Assembly: GCF_900142925.1 (NCBI RefSeq)
Contig: NZ_FRCN01000001.1
Coordinates: forward strand, 558,001 to 622,000
Direction: 5' to 3'
Source of the DNA: Chitinophaga sp. CF418
GTDB lineage: Bacteria; Bacteroidota; Bacteroidia; Chitinophagales; Chitinophagaceae
Length of the DNA: 64,000 nucleotides
The notes under the pieces were generated by a model. That model made no database searches, was not told where the DNA came from, and saw only the letters and a list, made by a program, of their open reading frames with translations. This document shows positions 29,440-38,744 of the stretch, in pieces (positions within the stretch are counted from its first letter, which is position 1; the number at the start of each line of letters is the position of its first letter). A program made the position numbers and the translations under genes.

Positions 29440-30759
29440 TTACTCAGCTTCTACCTTACCTTCCACGAACTGTTTCATCCATACTGTGGTAACGGATTTA
29501 GGTCTTTCCAGAGAGAAACCAAGTGCACGGTCCCAGCACAGGGAAGCCAGTACACCCAGCGCACGGGATACGCCGAACAATACGGTATAAAATTCATATT
29601 CTACCAGGCCATAGTGTACCAGCAATGCACCAGAATGTGCATCTACGTTAGGCCATGGGTTCTTAATTTTACCGAGACTTTCCAGGATCGGTGGCACGGT
29701 TTCATACACCAGCCATACGATACGTACCAGTTCATCATCAGACAGGTGTTTCTTTGCAAACTCCATCTGTGCGGTGAAACGCGGATCTGTTTTACGCAGT
29801 ACAGCGTGACCATAACCAGGTACTACTTTACCTTCATTCAGGGTCTTACGTACGTATTCTTCGATCTGCTGTTTGGTAGGGATACCACCACCCAGTTCTT
29901 CACGCATATCAAGTATCCACTTGATCACTTCCTGGTTAGCCAGACCATGCAGCGGACCAGCCAGACCGTTCATACCTGCTGCAAATGACAGGTAAGCATC
30001 ACTCAGTGCAGAACCTACCAGGTGAGTAGTATGTGCACTTACGTTACCACCTTCGTGGTCAGCGTGAATGGTCATGTAGAGACGCATCAGTTCTTTGAAG
30101 CCTTCATCTTCATAACCCAGCATGTGAGCAAAGTTACCGGCCCAGTCCAGGAGACCGTTCGGCTGTATATGGTTGTTGTTTTTATATTTACGACGGTAGA
30201 TATATGCAGCAATACGTGGCAGACGTGCAATGAGGTCCATTGCATCATCATACATCACGCTCCAGTAATCTTTTTTATTCATGCCTTCTGCATATGCTTT
30301 CGCAAAAGCAGATTCTGTCTGCATGGCCATTACACCTACGGTGAACATGGTCATTGGGTGAGTGGTCACCGGCAGTGCATCAATAGCAGCAAAAACGTGG
30401 TTAGGCACATGAGAGCGACGTGCCCACTGGTTAGAGAGATGCTGCACATCTGCTTCTGCTGGCAGTTCTCCTATCAACATCAGGTAAAATAATCCTTCCG
30501 GCAAAGGCTCTGCGCCACCTTTAACTTTTGGCATTTTCTCCCTCAGTTCCGGAATGGAATATCCACGGAAACGGATCCCTTCGTTTGCGTCCAGTAATGA
30601 TGTTTCTGTCACCAAGCCAGTTATGCCACGCATCCCCTGGTATACCTGGGCCAATGTAACATCCTCTATCTTCTTATTGCCATGGTTCTTCACGAGGTCC
30701 TTCACTTCCGCATTGAGCTCATCGGCCTTTACCTTGAATTTTTCTTTTATATACCCCAT
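29440..30759 (-). CDS. gltA: citrate synthase, eukaryotic/mitochondrial-like type
   Basis: I start at ATG 30759 (MGYIKEKFKVKADELNAEV, 439 residues) rather than the TTG at 30789. Catalytic motifs are the His in GPLHGLANQEV, the His in GYGHAVLRKTDPRF near residue 315, and the Asp in NVDAHSGALL. Blocks such as YTVLFGVSRALGVLASLCW and ALGFSLERPKS read almost like animal mitochondrial citrate synthase and unlike the hexameric E. coli GltA. It condenses oxaloacetate and acetyl-CoA to open the TCA cycle. It is flanked by a terminator and appears monocistronic. Confidence 0.94.
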   Translation of the reverse strand: MGYIKEKFKVKADELNAEVKDLVKNHGNKKIEDVTLAQVYQGMRGITGLVTETSLLDANEGIRFRGYSIPELREKMPKVKGGAEPLPEGLFYLMLIGELPAEADVQHLSNQWARRSHVPNHVFAAIDALPVTTHPMTMFTVGVMAMQTESAFAKAYAEGMNKKDYWSVMYDDAMDLIARLPRIAAYIYRRKYKNNNHIQPNGLLDWAGNFAHMLGYEDEGFKELMRLYMTIHADHEGGNVSAHTTHLVGSALSDAYLSFAAGMNGLAGPLHGLANQEVIKWILDMREELGGGIPTKQQIEEYVRKTLNEGKVVPGYGHAVLRKTDPRFTAQMEFAKKHLSDDELVRIVWLVYETVPPILESLGKIKNPWPNVDAHSGALLVHYGLVEYEFYTVLFGVSRALGVLASLCWDRALGFSLERPKSVTTVWMKQFVEGKVEAE

Positions 30760-30956
30760 TTTAAACTGTTGATTAGGTAATGATAACAAAAAATCGGATC
30801 AATTGTCAAAAGTAATGATTTGTTGAAAACTTAGCTGCTTATAATCATGGAATTACAGGTAACCATTAATACAATAACTTTCAAACAACTGATTTCCAAT
30901 ATACAAATAAGTAAATATTAATGTTAAAGCAATAAATTAAAGAAATGTGAAATTTT

Positions 30957-32036
30957 CTATTTCGGCGCTCTCAGATACAGCCAGAAGGCCAGCCCTCCAA
31001 ACAGGAAATTAGGTATCCATACTGCCAACAAGGGGTTGAGGTCTGCTTTAATAGAAAATACCGTGGAAAACTGCAGGAAGATAATGTAGCTGGCGCTGAT
31101 CACTATTCCAACAGCCAGGTGTAATCCGCTTCCTCCCCTTACTTTTTTAGAAGCAATAATCCCACCAATCAGTGTAAGGATGATCACTGCCCCACTGGAG
31201 GCCGTACGCCTGTATTTTTCAACGTAGAATGTATTTAGTCCTTCGGCCCCTCTCAGCTCCTCCCTGGCAATGAACCTGTCCAGTTCGGGAGTGGTCATGG
31301 CCTCCTGGATATTCTTTTCCTCGTACATTTCCTTGGGATTCAGGGCAATTTTGATCGAAGTGTCTGATTTTGTCCACCAGTGTTCTTTCAGCCCGTTGAT
31401 AGAGCGCATGGTCACATAGTCCAGTTTCCACATCCCGGCGGTAGAGTCCCAGGTTACCCTGTCGGCCTTCATCTTGAACATGATGTTTTGCCCACGCACA
31501 TCTTCCAGCAGGAAGTTACCACCGCTTTTATAGTTAGGGTCATAAGATCCGAAGGTTACATAGGTAAAACTATCCACACGGATGGTCTTATCATACATAT
31601 TCTGCTGGGCCTTCTGTTTATGCACATAAGTTGCTTCGAACTTGGTCCTGATCTTATTGGCAATAGGTACGGTCCACCTGTTCCCCAGCCACAACAATCC
31701 TCCGAAAAGGAGCGCTCCTACCCAGTAAGGACGTAAAAAGCGTCGGAAGCTGACCCCACTGCACAGGATGGCGATGATCTCGGTCCGGTAAGCCATCTTG
31801 GAAGTGAAGAAGATCACAGAGATGAAAATAAAGAGCGGGAACAACAATGCGGCAATATGCGGGATAAAGCCGAAGTAGTAGTCTACTACGATCGTGTAGA
31901 AAGACAGGTTGTTATTCATGAAGTCGTCTATCTTCTCCGTCACGTCTATCACTACGGAAATGATGAGGAGAACCATGAGGGAGTAAATAAAGGTACCTAT
32001 GAACTTACGCAGGATGTACCAGTCTATCTTTGTCAT
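30957..32036 (-). CDS. LptF/LptG family permease (YjgP/YjgQ)
   Basis: The 359-residue protein opens with IDWYILRKFIGTFIYSLMVLLII, the first transmembrane segment and coupling-helix region of LptF/G. Three N-terminal membrane segments are followed by a large periplasmic beta-jellyroll (about residues 120-260, for example VDSFTYVTFGSYDPN) and three C-terminal segments (AVIILTLIGGIIASKKVRGG, LHLAVGIVISASYIIFLQF, AVWIPNFLFGGLAFWLYL). The family exports lipopolysaccharide from the inner membrane with LptB. It sits 22 bp downstream of tgt, a common Bacteroidota pairing. Confidence 0.9.
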   Translation of the reverse strand: MTKIDWYILRKFIGTFIYSLMVLLIISVVIDVTEKIDDFMNNNLSFYTIVVDYYFGFIPHIAALLFPLFIFISVIFFTSKMAYRTEIIAILCSGVSFRRFLRPYWVGALLFGGLLWLGNRWTVPIANKIRTKFEATYVHKQKAQQNMYDKTIRVDSFTYVTFGSYDPNYKSGGNFLLEDVRGQNIMFKMKADRVTWDSTAGMWKLDYVTMRSINGLKEHWWTKSDTSIKIALNPKEMYEEKNIQEAMTTPELDRFIAREELRGAEGLNTFYVEKYRRTASSGAVIILTLIGGIIASKKVRGGSGLHLAVGIVISASYIIFLQFSTVFSIKADLNPLLAVWIPNFLFGGLAFWLYLRAPK

Positions 32037-32058
32037 ATAACGGCAAGATAATATAAAT

Positions 32059-33189
32059 CTAAAGTCTTTGTTTCAACTGAGGCACCATAGTATTTTTCCA
32101 GCTGGCGTAATTACCGGCCAGGATCTGTTTCCTGGCTTCTTTTACCAGTTCCAGGTAAAAAGCAATATTATGGATACTGGCCAGCTGCATCCCCAGGATC
32201 TCCCCTGCCGCAAATAAATGGCGCAGGTAGGCCTTGCTGTAGCGGTTGCTGGCAAAACAGGCGCTGTTTTCATCTACCGGGGTAAAATCGGTCGCCCATT
32301 TCTTGTTTTTGATGTTTATTACGCCGTTCCAGGTGAACAGCATACCATTACGTCCGTTACGGGTGGGCATCACACAGTCGAACATGTCCACGCCCAGGGC
32401 TATATTCTCCAGGATATTCCAGGGAGTACCTACTCCCATCAGGTAACGGGGTTTCTGTTCCGGCAGAATATCGCACACCAGTCCACACATTTCATACATA
32501 TCCTGTTCCGGCTCACCTACGCTCAGGCCGCCGATGGCATTACCTGCACATTCCCTTGCCGCGATCTCCGTAGCAGAGATGGTACGCAGGTCTTTATAGG
32601 TGCTGCCCTGTACAATCGGGAATAGGGTCTGTTCATGACCGTAGACGGGTTGTGTTTCCGCCAGGCGTTTGATACAGCGGTCCAGCCAGCGGTGGGTCAG
32701 TTCCATGGACTTTTTGGCATACCGGTATTCCGAAGGGTATGGCGGGCACTCATCAAAGGCCATAATAATATCGGCCCCGATTGTCCGCTGGATGTCCATT
32801 ACATTTTCAGGTGTGAACAGGTGACGGGAACCGTCGATATGTGACTGGAATACAACACCTTCCTCCTTTATTTTACGGTTTGCTGCCAGGGAAAATACCT
32901 GGTAACCGCCACTATCTGTCAGCAGGGGTCTGTCCCAGCCGTTAAATTTATGCAATCCGCCCGCCTGCGACAGCACATCCATTCCGGGACGGAGGTACAG
33001 GTGGTAGGTATTCCCCAGGATGATCTGAGCCTGCACATCTTCACGCAACTGTTCCTGCGTCACTGCCTTTACACTGCCTACGGTGCCTACCGGCATAAAA
33101 ATAGGCGTTTCGATCTTCCCGTGACCTGTAGTGATCTCGCCGGCACGGGCTTTACTGTTGCTGTCTGTTGTTATCAGTTCAAAATTCAT
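32059..33189 (-). CDS. tgt: tRNA-guanine transglycosylase
   Basis: The start at ATG 33189 (MNFELITTDSNSKARAGEI) gives 376 residues, the family's usual length; the upstream extension is not conserved. TIM-barrel substrate motifs are present: TDSGGYQVFSLA (general base Asp), MAFDECPPYPS, GGLSVGEPEQDMYE, RYLMGVGTP and MFDCVMPTRNGRNG (catalytic Asp region). It exchanges guanine for preQ1 at the wobble position of GUN-anticodon tRNAs. The zinc-binding segment is atypical: where CxCxxC is expected the sequence reads DENSACFASNRYSKAYLRHL, keeping only one Cys. QueE at 45196 belongs to the same queuosine pathway. Confidence 0.94.
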   Translation of the reverse strand: MNFELITTDSNSKARAGEITTGHGKIETPIFMPVGTVGSVKAVTQEQLREDVQAQIILGNTYHLYLRPGMDVLSQAGGLHKFNGWDRPLLTDSGGYQVFSLAANRKIKEEGVVFQSHIDGSRHLFTPENVMDIQRTIGADIIMAFDECPPYPSEYRYAKKSMELTHRWLDRCIKRLAETQPVYGHEQTLFPIVQGSTYKDLRTISATEIAARECAGNAIGGLSVGEPEQDMYEMCGLVCDILPEQKPRYLMGVGTPWNILENIALGVDMFDCVMPTRNGRNGMLFTWNGVINIKNKKWATDFTPVDENSACFASNRYSKAYLRHLFAAGEILGMQLASIHNIAFYLELVKEARKQILAGNYASWKNTMVPQLKQRL

Positions 33190-33385
33190 CTCGGTATCTG
33201 ATTGCTTGAGGCTATTCCTGCCATTTTCAGGGGGCAAAAATAAGGGGAATTATGCAGAAACCTTCATTCGGGGCCGGGAAAGCGGCTGACGCTCCGGGAG
33301 AATATAACCGCTTCATTCTCATTTAAAAATCTTTTTTTCCACAGGCTCATACAGATAACTAAAAACGTATATATTTGTTGTTGCT

Positions 33386-34519
33386 ATGTTGTATAACTTG
33401 GGCTTATTAGCCTTTTACGCTTTTGCTACCGTTGCAGCCATACAAATATTGTATTACCTGTTCTTCTTTTCCCGGGTAGCTTTTTATCGCCGTACCTTCG
33501 AAAATGATATCGATCCCGATATGGAGTGCTCTGTTATCATCTGTGCGAAAGATGAAGAGCTGAATCTCCAGAAGAATCTGCCGTCGGTGTTGTTACAGCG
33601 GTATCACGACAAGAAAAAGCCGGCATATGAGGTGATCGTAGTCAATGATAATTCAGAAGACGACACCAAGTATTACCTCCGCTCTATCGAACCCGGATAT
33701 CCTCATTACCGCCATATCGAGATCAAACAGGCCGCCAAGTTCATCCCCGGAAAAAAATTCCCGCTCTCCATGGGCATCAGAAGTGCCAAATACGAAAATA
33801 TACTGCTGACAGATGCTGACTGTAAACCGTCCAGCACCTATTGGCTGTCGCTGATGAGCCAGGGATTTACTGATGGTAAAGAGATCGTACTGGGTTACAG
33901 CCCTTACGAGAAGAAACCGGGCCTGCTGAACAAGGTGATCCGTTATGAGACCTATTTCAGTGCTTTACAATACCTTTCTTTCGCCCTCAGCGGCATCACA
34001 TATATGGGCGTAGGCCGTAACCTGGCTTACAAACGTGAACTGTTCAACCGTCACAAGGGTTTTACTGCACACCATCATATTGCCTCCGGCGATGATGATC
34101 TGTTTGTCAATGCAGCCGCCAACCGTCATAATGTGGGAGTGGTGATCAACAAACAGGCATTCACTTATTCAGAACCTAAGACGACCTGGAAGAAATGGTT
34201 CCAGCAGAAGACCAGGCATATGTCAACCGGTAAACATTACCGCTTCGGCCACAAGCTGTTGCTGGGGATGTTCTCACTGACCCATTTTCTGTTCTATCCT
34301 TTACTTTTTGCAAGTATCTTCTATGAACCATTACGCATGTATACGCTGAGCATCCTGGGAGGCAAGCTGCTGCTGCAATCCATCATCTCCTTCATGGCCA
34401 TGCGTAAGCTGGATGAGGCAGACCTTTTCAAGTTCAGCCTGTTCATGGATTTCTTCATGCTTTTCTATTATATCATCCTCACTCCTGCCCTGATGTTCAA
34501 GTCAAAGAACAGGTGGTAG
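33386..34519 (+). CDS. membrane glycosyltransferase family 2
   Basis: The 377-residue protein has an N-terminal membrane segment (residues about 3-28), then a GT-A domain with VVNDNSEDDTKYYL, the DxD-like LLTDADCKPS, the acidic GDDDLFVNAA and a QxxRW-like QKTRHMSTG motif. Two or three C-terminal hydrophobic segments follow (about 285-370). This is the layout of processive or membrane-anchored GT2 enzymes that build surface polysaccharides or glycolipids; the sugar is unknown. A TATATTTG -7 box at 33370-33377 sits just before the start, and a terminator follows the stop. Confidence 0.85.
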   Translation: MLYNLGLLAFYAFATVAAIQILYYLFFFSRVAFYRRTFENDIDPDMECSVIICAKDEELNLQKNLPSVLLQRYHDKKKPAYEVIVVNDNSEDDTKYYLRSIEPGYPHYRHIEIKQAAKFIPGKKFPLSMGIRSAKYENILLTDADCKPSSTYWLSLMSQGFTDGKEIVLGYSPYEKKPGLLNKVIRYETYFSALQYLSFALSGITYMGVGRNLAYKRELFNRHKGFTAHHHIASGDDDLFVNAAANRHNVGVVINKQAFTYSEPKTTWKKWFQQKTRHMSTGKHYRFGHKLLLGMFSLTHFLFYPLLFASIFYEPLRMYTLSILGGKLLLQSIISFMAMRKLDEADLFKFSLFMDFFMLFYYIILTPALMFKSKNRW

Positions 34520-34541
34520 TAACGGACTAAAGATATACCAG

Positions 34542-34576
34542 CGGCTGTCTCAAAAGAGGCAGCCGTTTTTTATTGG
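34542..34576 (+). terminator. Rho-independent terminator after the glycosyltransferase
   Basis: Stem CGGCTGTCTC / GAGGCAGCCG (one G-U) with an AAAA loop and a TTTTTTATT tail. Confidence 0.85.
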
Positions 34577-34622
34577 CGCATCCTCTTTACATTTGCACCA
34601 ATTTACAGACCATCACTACATC

Positions 34623-35246
34623 ATGGATATCGTACTCAAATACTTCTCAGACTTTACGGACACACAATTAGAGCAATTTAACGCGTTGGCAGGTTTGTAC
34701 CAGGAATGGAATGAAAAGATCAATGTGATCTCCCGTAAAGACATTGATGCCTTGTACGAGAAACATGTGCTGCACTCTCTCAGTATTGCGGCCATTGCCG
34801 ATTTCCCGGCGGGTATGCAAATACTCGACCTGGGTACCGGTGGCGGCTTCCCCGGTATTCCCCTGGCGATCTTCTTTCCGGAAGTGAAGTTCCACCTGGT
34901 GGATTCCATCGGTAAAAAGATCAAGGTGGTACAGGGTGTATCTGAAGCACTGGGCCTGAAAAACGTTACCTCCGCCCATACACGTGTGGAAGACATTAAA
35001 GACCGTAAGTTCGACATTGTGGTGTCCCGTGCGGTAGCTCCCTTAAAAGATCTGTGGCGCTGGAGCAAACCAGTGTTGAAGAAAGCCCCTGCCCATGAGC
35101 AGCAACCAGGGCTGATCTGCCTGAAAGGCGGCGATCTGACTGAGGAAATAGCGGATAGCGGCGTGCGCCCCCGCCTGACCAATATCTATAAACTGTTCCC
35201 GGAAGAATTTTTCCTGGAAAAACACATTGTTGTAGTGAATAAATAA
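34623..35246 (+). CDS. rsmG: 16S rRNA (guanine-N7) methyltransferase RsmG
   Basis: I start at ATG 34623 (MDIVLKYFSDFTDTQLEQF), giving 207 residues. The protein shows the RsmG pattern: LYQEWNEKINVISRKD, then YEKHVLHSLSI, SAM motif I LDLGTGGGFPGIPLAI, HLVDSIGKKIKVV, and DIVVSRAVAPL. It makes m7G527 in 16S rRNA of the small subunit. A TACATTTG -7 box at 34588-34595 lies between the preceding terminator and the start. Confidence 0.95.
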   Translation: MDIVLKYFSDFTDTQLEQFNALAGLYQEWNEKINVISRKDIDALYEKHVLHSLSIAAIADFPAGMQILDLGTGGGFPGIPLAIFFPEVKFHLVDSIGKKIKVVQGVSEALGLKNVTSAHTRVEDIKDRKFDIVVSRAVAPLKDLWRWSKPVLKKAPAHEQQPGLICLKGGDLTEEIADSGVRPRLTNIYKLFPEEFFLEKHIVVVNK

Positions 35247-35344
35247 CTGAAAATCAATACCTACTCTAAAATAAGCCCGGAAATATTATAAAAATTGCGT
35301 AAACTGTAAAATATCCATTCTGTTTTTTCGTCTCCCTTAGTAAG

Positions 35345-35938
35345 ATGAAAGAATTGCTCCTTAAAAAAACGCCTCTGGCTATGGCTGCAGAACAAAATGA
35401 GCGCATCCAGGAAACGGTGCGGCAGGAGCGCAAACGCTTACTCCATTTTATCCGGAAACGGGTGAATAATGTGGCTGACGCGGAAGATATATTACAGGAC
35501 GTTTTTTACCAGTTTACAGAATATTCCCGCCTGGGTAGTCAGATAGATTCTATCACTGCCTGGCTGTTCACTGTAACCCGTAATAAGATCACCGACTGGT
35601 TCCGTAAGAAACGTGAATCCACCTTCAGCGAGCATACCCGTGAGCAGGATGGAGAGGAGACCCTGTTCCTTTCAGAAATGATAGCCGACCCGGGTGCGCT
35701 AAGTGATGCGCCCATGACCCGTAAAGTAATAGCCGAGTCTATTATGGAAGCTATTGATGAATTGCCCGGGGATCAGCGCATGGTGTTTCTGCAACATGAG
35801 ATAGAAGGCAAGTCCTTTAAGGAGATGTCTGCCGAAACAGGTATATCCGTCAATACCTTATTATCCAGAAAAAGATATGCAGTGCTGTACTTACGTGAAC
35901 GGCTGGCGGAACTGTACAAAGAACTTTTAAAAGATTAA
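35345..35938 (+). CDS. ECF-type sigma-70 family RNA polymerase sigma factor
   Basis: The 197-residue protein has sigma region 2 (FIRKRVNNVADAEDILQDVFYQFTEY, then TAWLFTVTRNKITDWFRKKR) and region 4 (DELPGDQRMVFLQHEIEGKSFKEMSAETGISVNTLLSRKRYAVLYLRERL), with no regions 1.1 or 3, as in ECF sigma factors. The start could also be the Met encoded about 40 bases in (MAAEQNERIQ). Two small genes follow immediately on the same strand: a membrane protein 11 bp away and an HMA-like protein overlapping that one. This suggests one envelope-related regulon unit, possibly with the membrane protein acting as regulator; that is inference. Confidence 0.88.
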   Translation: MKELLLKKTPLAMAAEQNERIQETVRQERKRLLHFIRKRVNNVADAEDILQDVFYQFTEYSRLGSQIDSITAWLFTVTRNKITDWFRKKRESTFSEHTREQDGEETLFLSEMIADPGALSDAPMTRKVIAESIMEAIDELPGDQRMVFLQHEIEGKSFKEMSAETGISVNTLLSRKRYAVLYLRERLAELYKELLKD

Positions 35939-35949
35939 AAACATTATAT

Positions 35950-36345
35950 ATGAAACGTCGTACTCCGAAGATTGTGCATGTGTTCAAGTTCCTGGTACTT
36001 GGTGCCATCTTCATTTGTTTCATTGGCTTCGCCGTACAATTTCTCTGGAACTGGCTGATACCAGACCTTTTCCACGGTCCGCTCATTACTTTCTGGCAGG
36101 CCATTGGCCTTTGCCTGCTCGGTAAGCTGATCTTCGGATGGCATGGTAATGGCAGCGGCCCATGGGGCATGCGTGCCAAACAACAATGGCGCAGGAAAAT
36201 GATGGAGAGAATGGAGAATATGTCTGAAGAAGAAAGAGAGAAATTGCGTGAGAAGTTACGCCGCTGTGGTATGCCTAACCGTTGGGGAAACGAAGGCTTT
36301 TACAATGAACCAAAAGATCAACAGAAAACAGAAACAAATCTCTAA
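35950..36345 (+). CDS. small membrane protein downstream of an ECF sigma factor
   Basis: I do not recognise a named family. The 131 residues hold two hydrophobic segments (FLVLGAIFICFIGFAVQFLW and FWQAIGLCLLGKLIFGW) and then a highly charged helix (MMERMENMSEEEREKLREKLRRC), reminiscent of small sigma-linked membrane proteins or of the charged helices in Spy/CpxP-like sensors. It starts 11 bp after the sigma factor and its stop overlaps the next start (TAATG). An anti-sigma or sigma-associated role is possible but no anti-sigma motif is visible. Confidence 0.7.
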   Translation: MKRRTPKIVHVFKFLVLGAIFICFIGFAVQFLWNWLIPDLFHGPLITFWQAIGLCLLGKLIFGWHGNGSGPWGMRAKQQWRRKMMERMENMSEEEREKLREKLRRCGMPNRWGNEGFYNEPKDQQKTETNL

Positions 36346-36593
36346 TGCAAGGCTTAGCTGTAAACTATTTAACACCATTTGCCATGATAGGTATATTCAA
36401 AACCAATATAGCTACAAAGGAAGACAGGCAAAATATACTGCAGGCTATCCGTAACAGATTTGAAGTAGGTCATTGCCATGTTGACCTGGAAGACTGCGAT
36501 AAAGTATTACGCATCACGGAAATGAAAGTGCAGGAAGATGATGTGATAGCGTTTGTGAAGAAACAGGGGTTTGACTGTGATGTACTGGAATAG
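36345..36593 (+). CDS. HMA-like ferredoxin-fold small protein without CxxC
   Basis: The 82-residue frame starts at the TAATG overlap with the preceding gene; an internal ATG at 36384 (MIGIFKTNIATKEDRQNIL) gives a product of 69 residues that looks like the conserved core. That core has the beta-alpha-beta pattern of heavy-metal-associated domains (IFKTNI..., CHVDLEDCDKVLRI, VIAFVKKQGFDCDVLE), but the CxxC metal motif is absent. Similar CxxC-less proteins are common in Bacteroidota and their role is unknown. A terminator follows, closing the sigma factor cluster. Confidence 0.7.
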   Translation: MQGLAVNYLTPFAMIGIFKTNIATKEDRQNILQAIRNRFEVGHCHVDLEDCDKVLRITEMKVQEDDVIAFVKKQGFDCDVLE

Positions 36594-36634
36594 TGCGCTT
36601 GTTTTTTTAGATAGATAGACTATTGTCATAGAGG

Positions 36635-36664
36635 GGCTGTTCCGTAAGGAACGGCCTTTTTGTT
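36635..36664 (+). terminator. Rho-independent terminator of the sigma-factor cluster
   Basis: Stem GGCTGTTCC / GGAACGGCC (one G-U), GTAA loop, TTTTTGTTT tail. Confidence 0.85.
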
Positions 36665-36701
36665 TGTTACCTGAAACTTAATAATGACAAGGTATGGGCA
36701 C

Positions 36702-36738
36702 AAAAAAACAGGCTGCCTTCTTTCAAAAGCAACCTGTT
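36702..36738 (-). terminator. terminator after the M1 peptidase gene
   Basis: Stem AACAGGCTGC / GCAACCTGTT (one G-U) with a T-run on the minus strand. Confidence 0.8.
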
Positions 36739-36760
36739 CTCATCTGAAATTATTTACCTT

Positions 36761-38647
36761 CTATAACTTCATCACATTATTACTCTTATCCGTATCCGCC
36801 ATTCTTTCACCAGGATCAATCTCGATCTTCACAATCTCACTCAACGGCATATCCACTTCCACATCGTAAGTTCTGTTTGTCCATGGCCAGTAGTCATGCA
36901 CTACGCGAGGTATACTGCTGTCTTCATCAGGTTTGGAGCCAAACATCAGTGACATCGGTACATAATGCATTACTTTCTTACCATCCTTAGCGGTGATCAG
37001 CAGATCGATCGGCATTGGCATATTATCGATACGTTGCAGCCTTACGATAGTCTTTCCATTGTTTTCAAATGCAGTATCAATACCATAATCAATATGCTTG
37101 GTAGTATATACAAAGTATTGCTTGTACCAATCCAGTTGTATACCACTTTCTTTCTCCATCACGCGGATGAAATCATTCACATTCGGATGTTTGAAACGCC
37201 ATTCCCAATAATATCTCAAAAGCCCTCTGTCACGCGTGGAAGCACCAATGATATAACCCAGCTGCTCCAGGAATACAGCGCCTTTTGAATATGCCGACTG
37301 GCTGTAACCATAGTTGCTGTTATAGTGATCGGAGTGTGTACTTAAAGGTTCTTCAAAACCACTTCTTACCAGTGAGAAATAACCATTGTATGAACCTGTC
37401 TGGGGAGAAGGAGTTCTCAGGGAGTCCAATGTATGATACACAACATTGTTTTCTGCGAAAGTAGTGAACCCTTCATCCATCCATGGATAGAGGCTTTCAT
37501 TTGTCCCCAGCATGCCCTGATACCAGGTATGCATCCATTCATGTGCAGCCAGACCATATAAGCCTTCTATTTTGCCATTACCCATGATCAGGGTAGCCAT
37601 TGGATACTCCATACCGCCGTCTCCTCCCTGGATGAAGGAATAGCTTTTGTAGGGATAAGGACCATAATGCGTTTTGATGTACTGATATGCATCAGGGATC
37701 ATTTTGGCTAATTGCGGCCAGGTATTTTTGGTCATGTCATTCTCTATGTAGAAGAAGTGAGCCGTAAAACCATCTACCTGCTGAGTGATGTGTTTATAAT
37801 CAGGATCAGCTGCCCAAACAAAGTCGTGTACGTTAGGTGCTACGAAATGCCAGGTCAGTTTATCGCCTGCCGGACGCAGTACCCTGGTACCGGTCATTTC
37901 ATAGCCGTATCCGATCTGGTTAGGATTCTGCAGATATCCGGTAGCTGCCACGACAAACTTTTTATCGATAGCGATCTTCACATCAAAGTCACCCCATACG
38001 CCATAGAATTCGCGGGCGATATAAGGTGTAGGATGCCATCCTTCATAATCATACTCGCACATTTTAGGATACCACTGCGCCATGGAATAATCCACACCTT
38101 CGGAGTTGTTACGGCCGCTGCGGCGGATCTGTACCGGCACCTGCGCTTCAAACTCCATATCAAACGTGGTGGTGGTATGGGGCAGGATCGGCTTAGCCAG
38201 CGGCACTTCAAGGATAGTACCGATAACGTTGTATTGCTGGCTGACGCCATCTCTTTTCAGGGAGAGTATCTTCTGATAACCTATCTGGTCGGGCTGCAGT
38301 TTGGAGATACGGTCTGTCACACGGCCATCCCAGTCACGTCTTTCATTACCGTTTTTGTCTCTGTATATCACTGTTTTTCCCAGTTCACGGCTGCGAACAT
38401 CCATCATACTGTTAGGCTGGAATGCGTTCCAGTAAAGATGATAAAATACCTTAAATAGTGTGTCTGGCGAATTGTTGGTGTATTGCAGTTTCTGCTTGCC
38501 GCTAAAGCGGTGAGTAGCAACATCCATATTGATGTCCATTACATACCTGACCCTTTGCTGCCAACGGTCTGACTGAGCCGCTGTGCGTTGCCAGCCGGCA
38601 ATGAGCAGGCATGCCAGCAGACATTTCGTTACTCTCGTTTGCGTCAT
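36761..38647 (-). CDS. secreted M1 family metallopeptidase
   Basis: The 628-residue protein has a signal peptide (hydrophobic to about residue 20, ending TAAQ). It carries the M1 substrate motif GGMEYPMATLIMGNG, the zinc motif HEWMHTWYQG and the downstream Glu in DEGFTTFAENNVV. The N-terminal beta domain is also M1-like (VATHRFSGKQKLQYTNNSPD). These are aminopeptidases that trim N-terminal residues; an envelope or secreted location is expected from the signal peptide. No T9SS or lipoprotein signal is visible. Confidence 0.92.
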   Translation of the reverse strand: MTQTRVTKCLLACLLIAGWQRTAAQSDRWQQRVRYVMDINMDVATHRFSGKQKLQYTNNSPDTLFKVFYHLYWNAFQPNSMMDVRSRELGKTVIYRDKNGNERRDWDGRVTDRISKLQPDQIGYQKILSLKRDGVSQQYNVIGTILEVPLAKPILPHTTTTFDMEFEAQVPVQIRRSGRNNSEGVDYSMAQWYPKMCEYDYEGWHPTPYIAREFYGVWGDFDVKIAIDKKFVVAATGYLQNPNQIGYGYEMTGTRVLRPAGDKLTWHFVAPNVHDFVWAADPDYKHITQQVDGFTAHFFYIENDMTKNTWPQLAKMIPDAYQYIKTHYGPYPYKSYSFIQGGDGGMEYPMATLIMGNGKIEGLYGLAAHEWMHTWYQGMLGTNESLYPWMDEGFTTFAENNVVYHTLDSLRTPSPQTGSYNGYFSLVRSGFEEPLSTHSDHYNSNYGYSQSAYSKGAVFLEQLGYIIGASTRDRGLLRYYWEWRFKHPNVNDFIRVMEKESGIQLDWYKQYFVYTTKHIDYGIDTAFENNGKTIVRLQRIDNMPMPIDLLITAKDGKKVMHYVPMSLMFGSKPDEDSSIPRVVHDYWPWTNRTYDVEVDMPLSEIVKIEIDPGERMADTDKSNNVMKL

Positions 38648-38744
38648 CCTTAAGTTCTTATTTGCGTTAAATTGAGTTACGTTGATCTGACGTTAATCTA
38701 AGTTTATTATCGATATGAATTCACATGAAATTGACAAGCGGGTC

